A DNA stretch of 64,000 nucleotides from Pseudomonas cichorii (GTDB lineage Bacteria; Pseudomonadota; Gammaproteobacteria; Pseudomonadales; Pseudomonadaceae). Within the stretch, counting starts at the first letter, position 1. Each line of letters begins with the position of its first letter. Where the stretch lies: positions 3,338,001 to 3,402,000 of the forward strand of contig NZ_CP074349.1 of assembly GCF_018343775.1 (NCBI RefSeq), in the 5' to 3' direction. The position numbers and the translations under genes are program-made. This document shows, piece by piece, positions 1 to 9,360 of this stretch. Below the pieces are notes generated by a model, which was given only the letters and a program-made list of their open reading frames with translations, did no database searches and was not told where the DNA came from.

Positions 1-1097
1 ACAGGCGCCGAGGGTGCCGTTGTCAGGTGCGAGACGCCCTCGCCATGCAACTTGAGGCGCAGGCGCACGTTGTTTTGCGAGTCGGCATTCTTCAGGGCTT
101 CCTCTTCGCTGATGACCCCTTCTGCCGCCAGGTTGAACAGCGCGGTATCGAAGGTCTGCATGCCCAGGCTGCCGGACTTCTCCATGATGCCCTTGAGTTC
201 AGTCAGTTGGTTGCGCTGGATCAGATCACGAATGGTTGGCGTGCCCATCATCACCTCAACAGCAGCCCGTCGTTTTCCATCCGGGGTCTTGACCAGTCGC
301 TGGGAAACGAAGGCCTTGAGGTTATTGCCCAGGTCGTGCAGCAGTTGTTCGCGGCGCTCTTCCGGGAAGAAATTGATGATTCGGTCCAGGGCCTGGTTGG
401 CGTTGTTGGCATGCAGGGTCGAGATGGCCAGGTGACCGGTATCGGCAAAGGCCAGCGCATGCTCCATGGTTTCCCGGTCACGAATCTCGCCGATCAGGAT
501 GACATCCGGTGCCTGACGCAAGGTGTTTTTCAGGGCGGCACGGAAACTGCGGGTATCGACCCCCACTTCACGCTGGTTGACGATGGACTTCTTGTGGCGA
601 TGGATGAACTCCACCGGGTCTTCGATGGTGATGATATGGCCACTGGCATTGCGGTTACGGTAATCGATCAGGGCCGCCAGGGAAGTAGATTTACCCGAGC
701 CAGTCGCGCCTACGAACAGCACCAGCCCGTGTTTTTCCATGATCACATCGAGCAGGATCGGCGGCAGGTGCAGGTCCTCGAAACGCGGGATATCCAGTTT
801 GATATTGCGCGCAACGATGGAGACTTCGTTGCGTTGCATGAAGATATTGATCCGGAAACGCCCGATACCGGCCAGCGACACCGCCAAGTTCATCTCCAAC
901 TCACGCTGGAATTCGAGCTTCTGTTCCTCATCCATCAGGCCTTGGGCGACGATCGCCACCTCACCGGGCTTGAGGGTTTCAGTGCCCAGCGGCTTGAGCA
1001 CGCCATTGAACTTGGCGCAAGGCGGCGCTCCGGTGGAAAGATAAAGGTCCGATCCGTCCTGGCTGGCCAGAATCTTCAACAACGCCGGAAAATCCAT
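1..1097 (-). CDS. PilT/PilU-family type IV pilus retraction ATPase (3' end cut by window edge)
   Basis: This is a cytoplasmic hexameric secretion ATPase of the PilT/PilU class, which powers pilus retraction. About 365 residues are visible from the ATG at 1097, close to the family length, so only a short C-terminal tail is missing. The start MDFPALLKILASQDGSDLYL fits the family N-terminal domain. Walker A is GATGSGKST at about residues 130-138. An ITIEDPVE Asp box is near 157, a Walker B region with LIGEIRDRETM near 201, and a HANN histidine box near 229. It is encoded divergently from ppiC and no other pilus gene is nearby, so it is an orphan retraction ATPase. PilT and PilU cannot be separated with certainty from the visible sequence. 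Confidence 0.9.
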   Translation of the reverse strand, partial: MDFPALLKILASQDGSDLYLSTGAPPCAKFNGVLKPLGTETLKPGEVAIVAQGLMDEEQKLEFQRELEMNLAVSLAGIGRFRINIFMQRNEVSIVARNIKLDIPRFEDLHLPPILLDVIMEKHGLVLFVGATGSGKSTSLAALIDYRNRNASGHIITIEDPVEFIHRHKKSIVNQREVGVDTRSFRAALKNTLRQAPDVILIGEIRDRETMEHALAFADTGHLAISTLHANNANQALDRIINFFPEERREQLLHDLGNNLKAFVSQRLVKTPDGKRRAAVEVMMGTPTIRDLIQRNQLTELKGIMEKSGSLGMQTFDTALFNLAAEGVISEEEALKNADSQNNVRLRLKLHGEGVSHLTTAPSAP

Positions 1098-1229
1098 AAT
1101 CAACACCGCACAATAAAATATGAAAACGTTTGTCTGCCCATCACACTCGATGGCTTTCGACGAGCAGATTTATTCATTCAGGTCAGGGCAGGCATAATGG
1201 CAGCCTTTTCTGACAGGTGATATTGCGAC

Positions 1230-1505
1230 ATGAAAGCCCAAGCCCGCCATATTCTGGTGAAGACCGCCGAAGAAGCCGAACAGCTCAAGCTGCGTATTGC
1301 CAAGGGTGAGGCCTTCGACGTGCTAGCGAAGAAGCATTCCACCTGCCCGTCCGGCAAGCGTGGCGGCGACCTGGGTGAAGTGCGGCCCGGCCAGATGGTC
1401 GGCGCCATCGACCAGGTCATCTTCAAGAAACCGCTGCGCACCGTGCACGGCCCCATCAAGAGCAAGTTCGGCTACCACCTGGTTCAGGTGTTCTACCGCG
1501 ACTGA
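1230..1505 (+). CDS. ppiC: parvulin-type peptidyl-prolyl cis-trans isomerase
   Basis: A 91-residue single-domain parvulin that catalyses cis-trans isomerisation of prolyl peptide bonds in the cytoplasm. There is no signal peptide. The rotamase signature is clear: ARHILVKT near the N-terminus, a KKHSTCPSG segment, GGDLGEVRPGQMV in the middle, and FGYHLVQV at the C-terminus. The length equals that of the stand-alone PpiC family. The start is ATG after GACAGGTGAT. It is a single gene between the divergent pilus ATPase and the convergent pgm gene. Confidence 0.93.
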   Translation: MKAQARHILVKTAEEAEQLKLRIAKGEAFDVLAKKHSTCPSGKRGGDLGEVRPGQMVGAIDQVIFKKPLRTVHGPIKSKFGYHLVQVFYRD

Positions 1506-1559
1506 TCTGGCTCCAGGCTACTCACGCCCAACGGCAAGCGTAGCCCGAAACCTGCGTTA

Positions 1560-3206
1560 TCACTTCGGCGCAATGGCTCCATCGACCAGCACCTGAGCTT
1601 CAGCCACCAGACGCTGGAGGTGATCCTCACCCAGGAAACTTTCTGCATAGATCTTGTAGATGTCCTCGGTCCCGGATGGACGTGCGGCGAACCAGCCGTT
1701 CTCGGTCATCACTTTCAGACCGCCGATAGCCTGATCGTTGCCCGGCGCATGGCTGAGAATGCCCTGGATCTTTTCACCCGCCAGTTCCGTGGACGTGACC
1801 TGCTCAGGCGACAGCTTGCCCAGCAGCGCCTTCTGCTGCGGGTTGGCCTTGGCATCGACGCGAGTCGAGAACGGCTCGCCCAGCTCATCGGTCATAGTCT
1901 TGTAGCGTTCGCTTGGATCGCGCCCTGTGCGGGCGGTGATTTCAGCAGCCAGCAAGGCCGGGATCAGGCCATCCTTGTCGGTGGTCCAGACCGTACCGTC
2001 GCGACGCAGGAACGAAGCACCGGCGCTCTCTTCGCCACCAAAGCCCAGCGAACCCTCGAACAGGCCTTCGGCAAAGAACTTGAAGCCCACCGGGACTTCA
2101 TACAGACGACGTCCCAGACGCGCCGCAACGCGATCGATGATGCCGCTGCTGACCACGGTCTTGCCGACGGCCGCATCGGCGCGCCAGTCCGGACGGTTCT
2201 GGAACAGGTAATCGATGGACACTGCCAGATAGCTGTTGGGCGTCATCAGTCCGCCGGTCGGGGTCACGATGCCGTGGCGGTCATGATCCGGGTCACAGGC
2301 AAAGGCAACCTGATAGCGGTCCTTGAGGCCGATCAGGCTCTGCATCGCATGGCTGGACGATGGGTCCATGCGGATCTGGCCATCCCAGTCCACGCTCATG
2401 AAGCGGAAGGTCGGATCGACGAACTGGTTCACCACGTCCAGGTTCAGGCCGTAATGTTCACCAATGGCCGACCAGTAGCGAACCCCTGCCCCGCCCAGCG
2501 GATCGACGCCCAGACGCAGACCGGCATCGCGGATGGCGTTCAGGTCGATGACGCTTTTCAGGTCGGCCACGTAGGTGTTCACGTAGTCATGACGATGGGT
2601 GGTATCGGCACGCAGGGCTTTTTCATGGCTGATGCGCAACACACCCTGGAGCTTCTCGGCCAGCAGTTCGTTGGCCTTGTTCTCGATCCATTTGGTGATG
2701 TGGCTGTCAGCCGGGCCACCATTGGGAGGGTTGTACTTGAAACCGCCACTTTGCGGCGGGTTGTGGGACGGCGTGATCACGATCCCGTCTGCCAGACCGG
2801 ATGTACGGCCACGGTTGTAGCAGATGATCGCGTGGGATACCGCCGGAGTCGGCGTGTATTCATCACCTTCGGAAATCATCACCTGCACGCCGTTGGCAGC
2901 CAGCACTTCCAGGGCCGTTGCGCTGGCAGGCGTCGAGAGTGCGTGGGTATCGGCGCCCAGGAACAGCGGACCATCGATGCCATTGGCCTGACGGTACAGG
3001 CAGATCGCCTGGCTGATGGCCAGAACGTGCCACTCGTTGAAGCTCAGCTCAAACGAGCTGCCACGGTGGCCGGAAGTACCAAAAGCCACGCGCTGGGTTG
3101 TGATCGAAGCGTCCGGCTGTCCGGCGTAATAGGCCGTTACCAGTCTCGGGATATCGACCAGTAACTGCGCAGGTGCCAGCTTGCCGGCGAAAGGACTGAG
3201 ACTCAT
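1560..3206 (-). CDS. pgm: phosphoglucomutase (alpha-D-glucose phosphate-specific)
   Basis: A 548-residue phosphohexomutase that interconverts glucose 1-phosphate and glucose 6-phosphate, feeding glycogen, trehalose and envelope sugar synthesis. The family motifs are in order: GTSGHRG at residues 43-49, the phosphoserine loop TPSHNP at 145-150, the metal-binding DPDHDRHG at 305-312, a sugar-binding GGEESAG segment near 396, and the phosphate-binding [10 protein letters not shown] segment near the C-terminus. The length is that of the bacterial Pgm class and not of AlgC or GlmM. The ATG at 3206 is preceded by a strong GGAGG, which supports this start. It appears monocistronic, with about 100 bp to the upstream helicase gene. 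Confidence 0.95.
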   Translation of the reverse strand: MSLSPFAGKLAPAQLLVDIPRLVTAYYAGQPDASITTQRVAFGTSGHRGSSFELSFNEWHVLAISQAICLYRQANGIDGPLFLGADTHALSTPASATALEVLAANGVQVMISEGDEYTPTPAVSHAIICYNRGRTSGLADGIVITPSHNPPQSGGFKYNPPNGGPADSHITKWIENKANELLAEKLQGVLRISHEKALRADTTHRHDYVNTYVADLKSVIDLNAIRDAGLRLGVDPLGGAGVRYWSAIGEHYGLNLDVVNQFVDPTFRFMSVDWDGQIRMDPSSSHAMQSLIGLKDRYQVAFACDPDHDRHGIVTPTGGLMTPNSYLAVSIDYLFQNRPDWRADAAVGKTVVSSGIIDRVAARLGRRLYEVPVGFKFFAEGLFEGSLGFGGEESAGASFLRRDGTVWTTDKDGLIPALLAAEITARTGRDPSERYKTMTDELGEPFSTRVDAKANPQQKALLGKLSPEQVTSTELAGEKIQGILSHAPGNDQAIGGLKVMTENGWFAARPSGTEDIYKIYAESFLGEDHLQRLVAEAQVLVDGAIAPK

Positions 3207-3308
3207 ACAACCTCCACGTAAATGGGGACAGGAAATTCGGTTTTGGCGAAAACGGCTATGGTGCGGCAGTTTACTGGCAGTTTGACCGGAATGCTTGGCT
3301 ATCGATCC

Positions 3309-5636
3309 CTAAGTCTCTGAGTTAGCGAGCTGCCACCAGGTCGGGAGCAGTTGTTGCACCTGACGCTCGGCAAAACGGTCATCGATCAGCATGACCACAC
3401 CGCGATCGTTCTGGCTGCGGATCACTCGTCCGGCAGCCTGCACAACTTTCTGCACGCCGGGATAAAGATAGGTGTAATCGTAGCCAGAGCCGAACAAGGC
3501 AGCCATTCGTTGCTTGAATTGTTCGTTGACCGGGTTCAGTTGCGGCAAGCCAAGGGTCGCGATGAACGCGCCGATCAGCCGTGCTCCGGGCAAGTCGATA
3601 CCCTCGCCAAATGCACCGCCCAGTACCGCAAAACCAATGCCTCTGCTGCTCAGGGTGAAGCGGTCGAGAAAGGCCTGTCGCTCGCCTTCACTCATCCCGC
3701 GCTCCTGTTGCCATAACTCGATCTTCGGCCAGGTCTGGCGCATCAGCTCAACCACTTGTTGCAAATAATCGAAGCTGCTGAAGAACGCCAGATAATTGCC
3801 CGGTTGCACCTGAAACTGCTCCCCCATCAAGGAAACGATGGGGGCCAGTGATGCCTGACGATGAGTGAAGCGGGTCGATATATGGCTGACGATCCGCACA
3901 TTCAGTTGATCGTGATGAAACGGCGACTCCACATCGATGCAGACTGTTTTCTCTGGCAGCCCCAACAAGTCAGCGTAGTAGCGTTGCGGCCTCAGCGTGG
4001 CAGAAAACAACACAGTACCCAGCGCTGCACTCAGGCGCGGCGCAATGAAACGGGCCGGCACCACATTGCGCAATGTCAGCCGGGAAAAACGGCGTTTTGC
4101 GCCCCAATCGCGCACGGCGATATCGAAGATGAAATGCTCGTCGAACAGCTCGGCAATCCGCACAAAACCGATGGCATCGAAATAGAAGCTTTGCAGCGCG
4201 CCATCGACGGCATGGGGATGCTCGTTGAAGTAGTCGCCTATTGCCGCTACACAAAGGTTCAGGCTGCTGAGGAATTTGCCCGGCAGATCGGCGTAAGCCT
4301 GATAAGCGCCCGCCTGTTCCTTGTGCAGCGCATTCCATTGGCGATTGAGCCGTTGCAGGGTTTTCTGCAGGGGCTGCGGAGCCGTCTGCCGAAGCGCATT
4401 GAGGCTCTGCTGGTCGAGACTGGCGCTGTACATGCTGCGGGCACGCTCGACCATGTTATGGGCTTCGTCCACCAGCACCGCCACGCGCCACTGATTGAAC
4501 TGGGCAAGGCCGAACAACAAGGCACTCAGATCAAAATAGTAGTTGTAGTCCGCGACCACCACATCCGCCCAGCGCGCCAGCTCCTGGCTGAGGTAATACG
4601 GACAGACCTGATGCTGCAAGGCGACTTCCCGCACGCCAGCCTGATCCAGCCACGGCGCCTTCAAGGCGGAGCTGCGTGCAGCAGGCAGGCGGTCATAGAA
4701 ACCGTTGGCCATCGGACAGGAGTCGCCATTGCAGGCCTTGTCCGGATGCTCGCAAGCCTTGTCCCGTGCAACCAGCTCCAGCACACGCAGCGCAAGCTCA
4801 GGCGAACTGCGCCCGATCACTTGCAGGGCATCCAGTGCCAGTTTGCGGCCCGGTGTCTTGGCCGTCAGGAAAAACACCTTGTCGAGCTTTCGAGTCGGTG
4901 CAGCCTTGAGCATGGGAAACAGCGTGCCCACAGTCTTGCCAATCCCGGTCGGCGCCTGGGCCATCAGACAGGAACCGGTGCTGACAGCCTTGTAAACCGA
5001 CTCGGCCAGCATCCGTTGCCCGGTGCGAAAGCCGGGATAAGGAAATGCCAGCGCTTTCAGGTTCTGGTTGCGCAATGAGGTATGCGCCAGTTCCTGCTGC
5101 GCCCAGTACAGGAATATCTCGCATTGCTGCTCGAAGAACGCCCGCAACGCTTCGCGGCTGAAAGGCTCGCGGATCACGGTTTCCTGCTCGCTGACGATAT
5201 TGAAGTACACCAGCGCCAGGGTAACGTCGCTCAGGTTCAGATGCTGACAAAGCAGCCAGCCGTAGATCTTCGCCTGGGCCCAGTGCAATTGGCGATGATT
5301 GGCCGGCATGGCATCGAGTTCGCCGCGGTAGGTCTTCACTTCCTCCAGTTGATTGAGCGCCGCATCGTAGCCATCGGCCCTGCCCCGGACCGTCAATTCC
5401 CGATAGTCGCCACTCAGCGACAGCTCGGCCTGATAACTCGCGCCACGCCGCGCCGCCACAGTGCGATGGCCAGCAATGCCTTCCTGAGCCGTGGGCGAAG
5501 GCGTGAAGCGCAGGTCCAGGCTGCCAGCCTTGGCCGTAAACTCACACAACGCACGCGCCGCCACGACATAGCGCGAAGGTTCTGCGCTGGTCGGTGGCGG
5601 TTTCAGGTCAGGGCTGGAAGGAATCGTCAGGGTCAC
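3309..5636 (-). CDS. DinG/XPD-type ATP-dependent DNA helicase with N-terminal nuclease-like domain
   Basis: A 775-residue superfamily 2 helicase of the iron-sulfur XPD/DinG group, expected to unwind structured DNA during repair. An N-terminal region carries GRAD at 85-88 and EEVK at 98-101, the pattern of a PD-(D/E)XK (Cas4-like) nuclease. The helicase follows: Walker A APTGIGKT at 228-235, cysteines at about 295, 302, 307 and 345 placed to bind a 4Fe-4S cluster, DEAH at 390-393, and a motif VI segment AAGRVIRSQ near the end. The first codon is GTG at 5636 with only a weak ribosome site, so the exact start is uncertain. Whether the nuclease-like part is active was not tested. Confidence 0.9.
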   Translation of the reverse strand: MTLTIPSSPDLKPPPTSAEPSRYVVAARALCEFTAKAGSLDLRFTPSPTAQEGIAGHRTVAARRGASYQAELSLSGDYRELTVRGRADGYDAALNQLEEVKTYRGELDAMPANHRQLHWAQAKIYGWLLCQHLNLSDVTLALVYFNIVSEQETVIREPFSREALRAFFEQQCEIFLYWAQQELAHTSLRNQNLKALAFPYPGFRTGQRMLAESVYKAVSTGSCLMAQAPTGIGKTVGTLFPMLKAAPTRKLDKVFFLTAKTPGRKLALDALQVIGRSSPELALRVLELVARDKACEHPDKACNGDSCPMANGFYDRLPAARSSALKAPWLDQAGVREVALQHQVCPYYLSQELARWADVVVADYNYYFDLSALLFGLAQFNQWRVAVLVDEAHNMVERARSMYSASLDQQSLNALRQTAPQPLQKTLQRLNRQWNALHKEQAGAYQAYADLPGKFLSSLNLCVAAIGDYFNEHPHAVDGALQSFYFDAIGFVRIAELFDEHFIFDIAVRDWGAKRRFSRLTLRNVVPARFIAPRLSAALGTVLFSATLRPQRYYADLLGLPEKTVCIDVESPFHHDQLNVRIVSHISTRFTHRQASLAPIVSLMGEQFQVQPGNYLAFFSSFDYLQQVVELMRQTWPKIELWQQERGMSEGERQAFLDRFTLSSRGIGFAVLGGAFGEGIDLPGARLIGAFIATLGLPQLNPVNEQFKQRMAALFGSGYDYTYLYPGVQKVVQAAGRVIRSQNDRGVVMLIDDRFAERQVQQLLPTWWQLANSET

Positions 5637-5767
5637 TGCACAGAGGAACTGTTGATTGCCAATACTGGATGGGTATACAGATAACAGTCTTTACCCGGCT
5701 CTGGCAAATACAAATGGATCAGCGGCTCCATCAACATGAATTTTGTTTGTGAAGTGCGTCCATCTCA

Positions 5768-7174
5768 TCAATGCTGCCGCGCCTGCTTCAAGGCTTCGAC
5801 CAGTGCAGTCAGAAGACGGGGAATATTCTGAGTCCAGTCGATGGCGTAGCCGATGCGCAGGTGTTGCCGATGCAAGCCCTGGAGACTGAACAGCTCGCCG
5901 GGGGTGATGATTATGCGCTGCTGCAAGAGGCTCTCGAATACCTGACGCATGTCCACGGGATGCACACTTTGCACCCATATTCCGCAGCCGCCTTCTGGCA
6001 GGTCATAGCGCAGCAATTGCCCCAGATGTCGATCCAGCAACTGCACCATCATCTTCATGCGCTCCACCAGCAAACCCCGCAACTCAACCAGATGGGCATC
6101 CAGCCGCCCGCTGCTACAGAGCCTGGCGATTGCCTTCTGACGAATAGGCGGCAACTCGAAGGCCCGCAACAGGAAATACTGCTGCCACTGGACCTCGAAG
6201 TGCTTGCACAGCAGATAACCATAAGGCGCTTCCGGCCCAAGGGTCTTGTCGAAGCTGCCCAGAATCAGCAGGCGCTGGGGATCGATCAGGTCACGCAAGC
6301 GGGTGGGTTCAGGCGTAAAGACCAGCTCGCCGTGACTGTCGTTTTCCAGCACCCAGACCCGATAACGATTGAGCAATTGGGCGACGGCCTGGAGGTTGGC
6401 AAGCGGCAACAGGCTGCACTGCACCGGGTTCAACAGCGAGGGTAAAAACGCCAGGCCAATGTTTTCCGTCAGCAACACCTGGTCCAGCGCTGCCAGATTG
6501 ATGCCGCCGGTTTCGTCCAGCGGTATCTCGATGACCCGGATGTCGAAGGATTGCAGCAGACGTAGCAACGTCCAGGTACAAGGCGACGCCACCAGTACGG
6601 TTCCACCGCGCAGGTTCAGAACATCGATAACCGCTGTCAGCATGCCGGGCATGTCCGGCCCGATATAGACATTTTCCGGATGCCAGCAGTGCTGGGCATC
6701 ACGGGTATGACGAGCCGCCAGGGCCGTGCGCAGTTCAATATCGCCAAACGGCTGAAATACGGCATTCAGCGGGCGTGGGTAATACCTGAGCAATTCGCGC
6801 TCCATGGCCAGCAGCGGGCTTTCCATGGATTGCAGCAAGGTGGGCTCGTCGTTGCCCAATACCCATCCACCCGGGCGACGGACATGCCGGTAAAACGTTT
6901 CCAGCAGGTTGTCATTCTCGAATACCGGCTCAGGAGACTCATCGCCGACCCCGCCTGGCAAGGCGTAATAGCCGGACTTGGGCATGGAGCACACCCGCCC
7001 TTCTTTCTCCAGCAGCGAATAGGCGCTTTGCACCGTCGAGATCGATACTCGCAGGCGCCGGGACAACTGCCGCAAGGAGGGCATCCTGGTCGTTGAATCG
7101 GTTTGCACTTCGTCAATCAGACGAACGAGATAGCGGTAGACCGCCTGATAGGCGAAATCCGTTTTGTTTTTCAT
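5768..7174 (-). CDS. MocR-type regulator (GntR HTH fused to class I aminotransferase domain)
   Basis: A 468-residue transcription regulator. The first 75 residues form a GntR winged helix with MPSLRQLSRRLRVS and VQSAYSLLEKEG. The rest is an aminotransferase-like domain that binds PLP and usually acts as a ligand sensor. The PLP lysine is probably that in SFDKTLGP, and ENDSHGEL is the substrate/PLP Asp segment. The ATG at 7174 matches where the domain begins, but it has no good Shine-Dalgarno. In-frame ATGs at 7225 and 7255 would add 17 or 27 residues, and 7255 lies 16 bp after the upstream PP-loop gene. The pair may be one transcript, so this protein is a likely regulator of its neighbour. 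The ligand is unknown. Confidence 0.85.
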   Translation of the reverse strand: MKNKTDFAYQAVYRYLVRLIDEVQTDSTTRMPSLRQLSRRLRVSISTVQSAYSLLEKEGRVCSMPKSGYYALPGGVGDESPEPVFENDNLLETFYRHVRRPGGWVLGNDEPTLLQSMESPLLAMERELLRYYPRPLNAVFQPFGDIELRTALAARHTRDAQHCWHPENVYIGPDMPGMLTAVIDVLNLRGGTVLVASPCTWTLLRLLQSFDIRVIEIPLDETGGINLAALDQVLLTENIGLAFLPSLLNPVQCSLLPLANLQAVAQLLNRYRVWVLENDSHGELVFTPEPTRLRDLIDPQRLLILGSFDKTLGPEAPYGYLLCKHFEVQWQQYFLLRAFELPPIRQKAIARLCSSGRLDAHLVELRGLLVERMKMMVQLLDRHLGQLLRYDLPEGGCGIWVQSVHPVDMRQVFESLLQQRIIITPGELFSLQGLHRQHLRIGYAIDWTQNIPRLLTALVEALKQARQH

Positions 7175-7271
7175 GGGGAGACAATCCGGCGCAGGGCCAA
7201 AAGATTTTCCAGGCGATGGCGACATGGCTGATACCGAGTCCAAGGCAACAGCCATATCCAGACAAGAAGGC

Positions 7272-8774
7272 TCAGCGTCCGGAGAGCACTTCAGCCATGA
7301 CGCCGCCGGTTTCAGGATCGACCGTCACGACCCGGCACTTGTCCGGGTCAGCAGCGCGAACCTTGGCGATGATCGAGTGTTCATTGTCAAAGTTGACCCG
7401 CGATTTGCAGTACAGGCTCTGCAAACCCTTGAGACTCAGGCCGCTGATATCCACCAGCCATTGCACCACCTGCTCCGGTGCCGTGAGCCCCGAGAGCACC
7501 TTGTGCAGGTCCGGCAAAGCCACCAGCATGCCCGGATGACAAGAACGCAGAAATGCTTCCAGCTCCCGCCCACGATCCACAAATGGCGAGAAAGTCATGC
7601 AGACCAGTTGCGACTCATTCAGGCCAAATCCATCCAGGGCGTAGCTGGCGGCCAGTTCACGTCGCGACTCGATACGCTCAGGCCCGTCATAGGCATCCAT
7701 GGCCAGCTTGATCAGCCGTGCCGGCATCTGCTTCCTGCGCATCAGCATCCGGGCCAGTGCCAGGTACTCGGCAATACCGTCGGCATAGCGGCGGCCATGC
7801 AGGTATTGCGCCTTGAGACCCCGGATGTGGGCCATCAACAATGGATTGGCGCAGTCAGATTCGCTGAACGCGAACGCCAGGTCATCAAAGCGAAAGCCCA
7901 GGAACTCGGTCAGCAGGTTCCAGTGCTCCTCGACCTTGCAACTGACCAGATCACAGATGCTGATGAAGGCCGGCACAATCGCCTGATTGGGGGAAACCAC
8001 AGCCCGCGGCGACCTGGCGGCCTCATCGCCCTCTCCATAGAGTTCATGGAAATAAGCCTGGCCGATCGTGTCGATGGACCTGAGGATGCCATTGAGATTC
8101 TGGCCACCCCAGTTGACCTTGCCCTGCCCCGTTCGCTGGGCAAGACGCATCGCCCAGGTGACGTAGTGTTTCTGCTCCTTTCGGGAGTCGCCATTGACCA
8201 CGGCATCCACGCCGCTGCCCCAGCTAGAAGCCCGCCCCAAAAACTCCGCAAGCCCCAGATAGCAACGATTGCAGAAAGTGGTGCGGCCATCGCCGCCGGT
8301 CAGATGGCCGGCCAGCAACATGTCCGAGCGATTCTGCTCGCGCCCCGCACTGGAAAACGGCAGGTCCGGCTCGAATGTCTGGGTATATTGGTTATCGACC
8401 ACAAGCATTTCCACCCGCGGGTCGTCATACAGAAACAACGCCGAGTAGGTGCGATGAATGTTATCCATCACGGCCTGGGTCAGCCCTACATGGCGCATGT
8501 TGGCCACCCGCAGATTGAAAGTGCCGGGGGATCTGCCTGCGATGCTCAGTTGCGCAGCTCTCAGGAAAGCCAGTGTATAGGCACTGTCCTTGCCGCCACC
8601 GAACGCGACCAGCACCTTGAAGCTGGAGATTCGCTCGATACCACCCGCGGCCACGATCAGTCGCTGAATCAGCAATTGCAGGGCCGTGCGCTCAGCTCTC
8701 GTGAAATAGCCCAGCAAGCGCTGCAATACTTGCTGGTACACATAATTCATGGCTTGTTCGTGAATGGAACTCAT
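7272..8774 (-). CDS. unidentified PP-loop (adenine nucleotide alpha-hydrolase-like) ATPase
   Basis: A 500-residue protein I cannot assign to a named family. What is visible is an ATP-pyrophosphatase P-loop, AFGGGKDSAYT, with GGGKDS at residues 59-64, and a CNRC pair at 168-171 like the cysteine pairs of tRNA-thiolation PP-loop enzymes. There is no signal peptide or membrane segment. The helical C-terminal 250 residues match nothing I recognise. PP-loop enzymes adenylate a carboxylate or carbonyl to form an amide or thio bond, so a ligase or thiolase role is possible but inferred. It precedes a MocR-type regulator on the same strand, a common arrangement for specialised metabolism. The start is ATG after GGGTGAAAAAGT. 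Confidence 0.65.
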   Translation of the reverse strand: MSSIHEQAMNYVYQQVLQRLLGYFTRAERTALQLLIQRLIVAAGGIERISSFKVLVAFGGGKDSAYTLAFLRAAQLSIAGRSPGTFNLRVANMRHVGLTQAVMDNIHRTYSALFLYDDPRVEMLVVDNQYTQTFEPDLPFSSAGREQNRSDMLLAGHLTGGDGRTTFCNRCYLGLAEFLGRASSWGSGVDAVVNGDSRKEQKHYVTWAMRLAQRTGQGKVNWGGQNLNGILRSIDTIGQAYFHELYGEGDEAARSPRAVVSPNQAIVPAFISICDLVSCKVEEHWNLLTEFLGFRFDDLAFAFSESDCANPLLMAHIRGLKAQYLHGRRYADGIAEYLALARMLMRRKQMPARLIKLAMDAYDGPERIESRRELAASYALDGFGLNESQLVCMTFSPFVDRGRELEAFLRSCHPGMLVALPDLHKVLSGLTAPEQVVQWLVDISGLSLKGLQSLYCKSRVNFDNEHSIIAKVRAADPDKCRVVTVDPETGGVMAEVLSGR

Positions 8775-9300
8775 ACTTTTTCACCCACCCCGCGATCAAG
8801 ACAACACATGATGTAAGGGCGGCATTTAATATCGGGCTTATACGCGATTTTATAATCGATCATGACTCATTCCCTGAGTAAGAATTACCAAACTATTATC
8901 GGTATCCCTAAAACAATTACAAGGTACAGATCGACACCAAAAGAAATACACTTCGTTTAAACAGACACCCACAATAAACACCACGCTCAAACTGTAATGA
9001 TCCTGCTCCCGTCACGCGCTACCCGTAGCGCAAGCCAATCCGGTCAGGCCGAAGGCTCTGGAAAGGGTTTGTACATCAACCTCCCCGAAGCAGCCGACAA
9101 AAAATGGATTTTCAACCGTAGGAAACCCTGTTCATTCAAGCCAGCATCCGTCAGACACATTAAACACAACTACTCATTATGACTATTTTAAAAATGACGA
9201 CCCCACCTAACCGTTCATCCGTAAAACCGAAAAATATCAAACAACTAATATCACCTTTCTGATGCCTGCCCTGCAGTACAAGCCCACCTAGTTTCCACGT
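8775..9300. other. AT-rich intergenic stretch without a supported gene
   Basis: About 525 bp without a convincing gene. Base composition is markedly more AT-rich than the flanks from about 8820 to 8990 and from 9100 to 9300. It must hold the promoter of the PP-loop gene on the minus strand. A small palindrome, CGATT-TTAT-AATCG, lies at 8845-8858, about 75 bp upstream of that start, and could be an operator. The only open frame (8997-9182, plus) has no ribosome site and no recognisable sequence. Confidence 0.5.
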
Positions 9301-9330
9301 ATAAAAAAGCCCTCCTGAAAAGGAAGGCTT
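9301..9330 (-). terminator. Rho-independent terminator of the MDR oxidoreductase gene
   Basis: Read on the minus strand, AAGCCTTCC pairs with GGAGGGCTT around a TTTTCA-type loop, with one imperfect pair, and is followed by TTTTTTAT. It lies about 30 bp after the stop codon of the oxidoreductase gene. Confidence 0.8.
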
Positions 9331-9360
9331 CAAGTAGAACTTAACAAGCAGGTGACAAAA

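Noticed and set aside
1620..3164. 514-codon open frame on the plus strand opposite pgm
   Set aside because: It is the antisense shadow of a clearly identified phosphoglucomutase gene; the translation has no recognisable domain.
7164..8816. 550-codon open frame on the plus strand opposite the PP-loop ATPase gene
   Set aside because: Long antisense frames are usual in high-GC DNA. The minus frame has a P-loop and a CxxC motif; the plus frame has neither motifs nor a ribosome site.
8997..9182. 61-codon plus-strand frame in the AT-rich spacer
   Set aside because: There is no Shine-Dalgarno, no recognisable sequence and no partner gene, so it is more likely chance.
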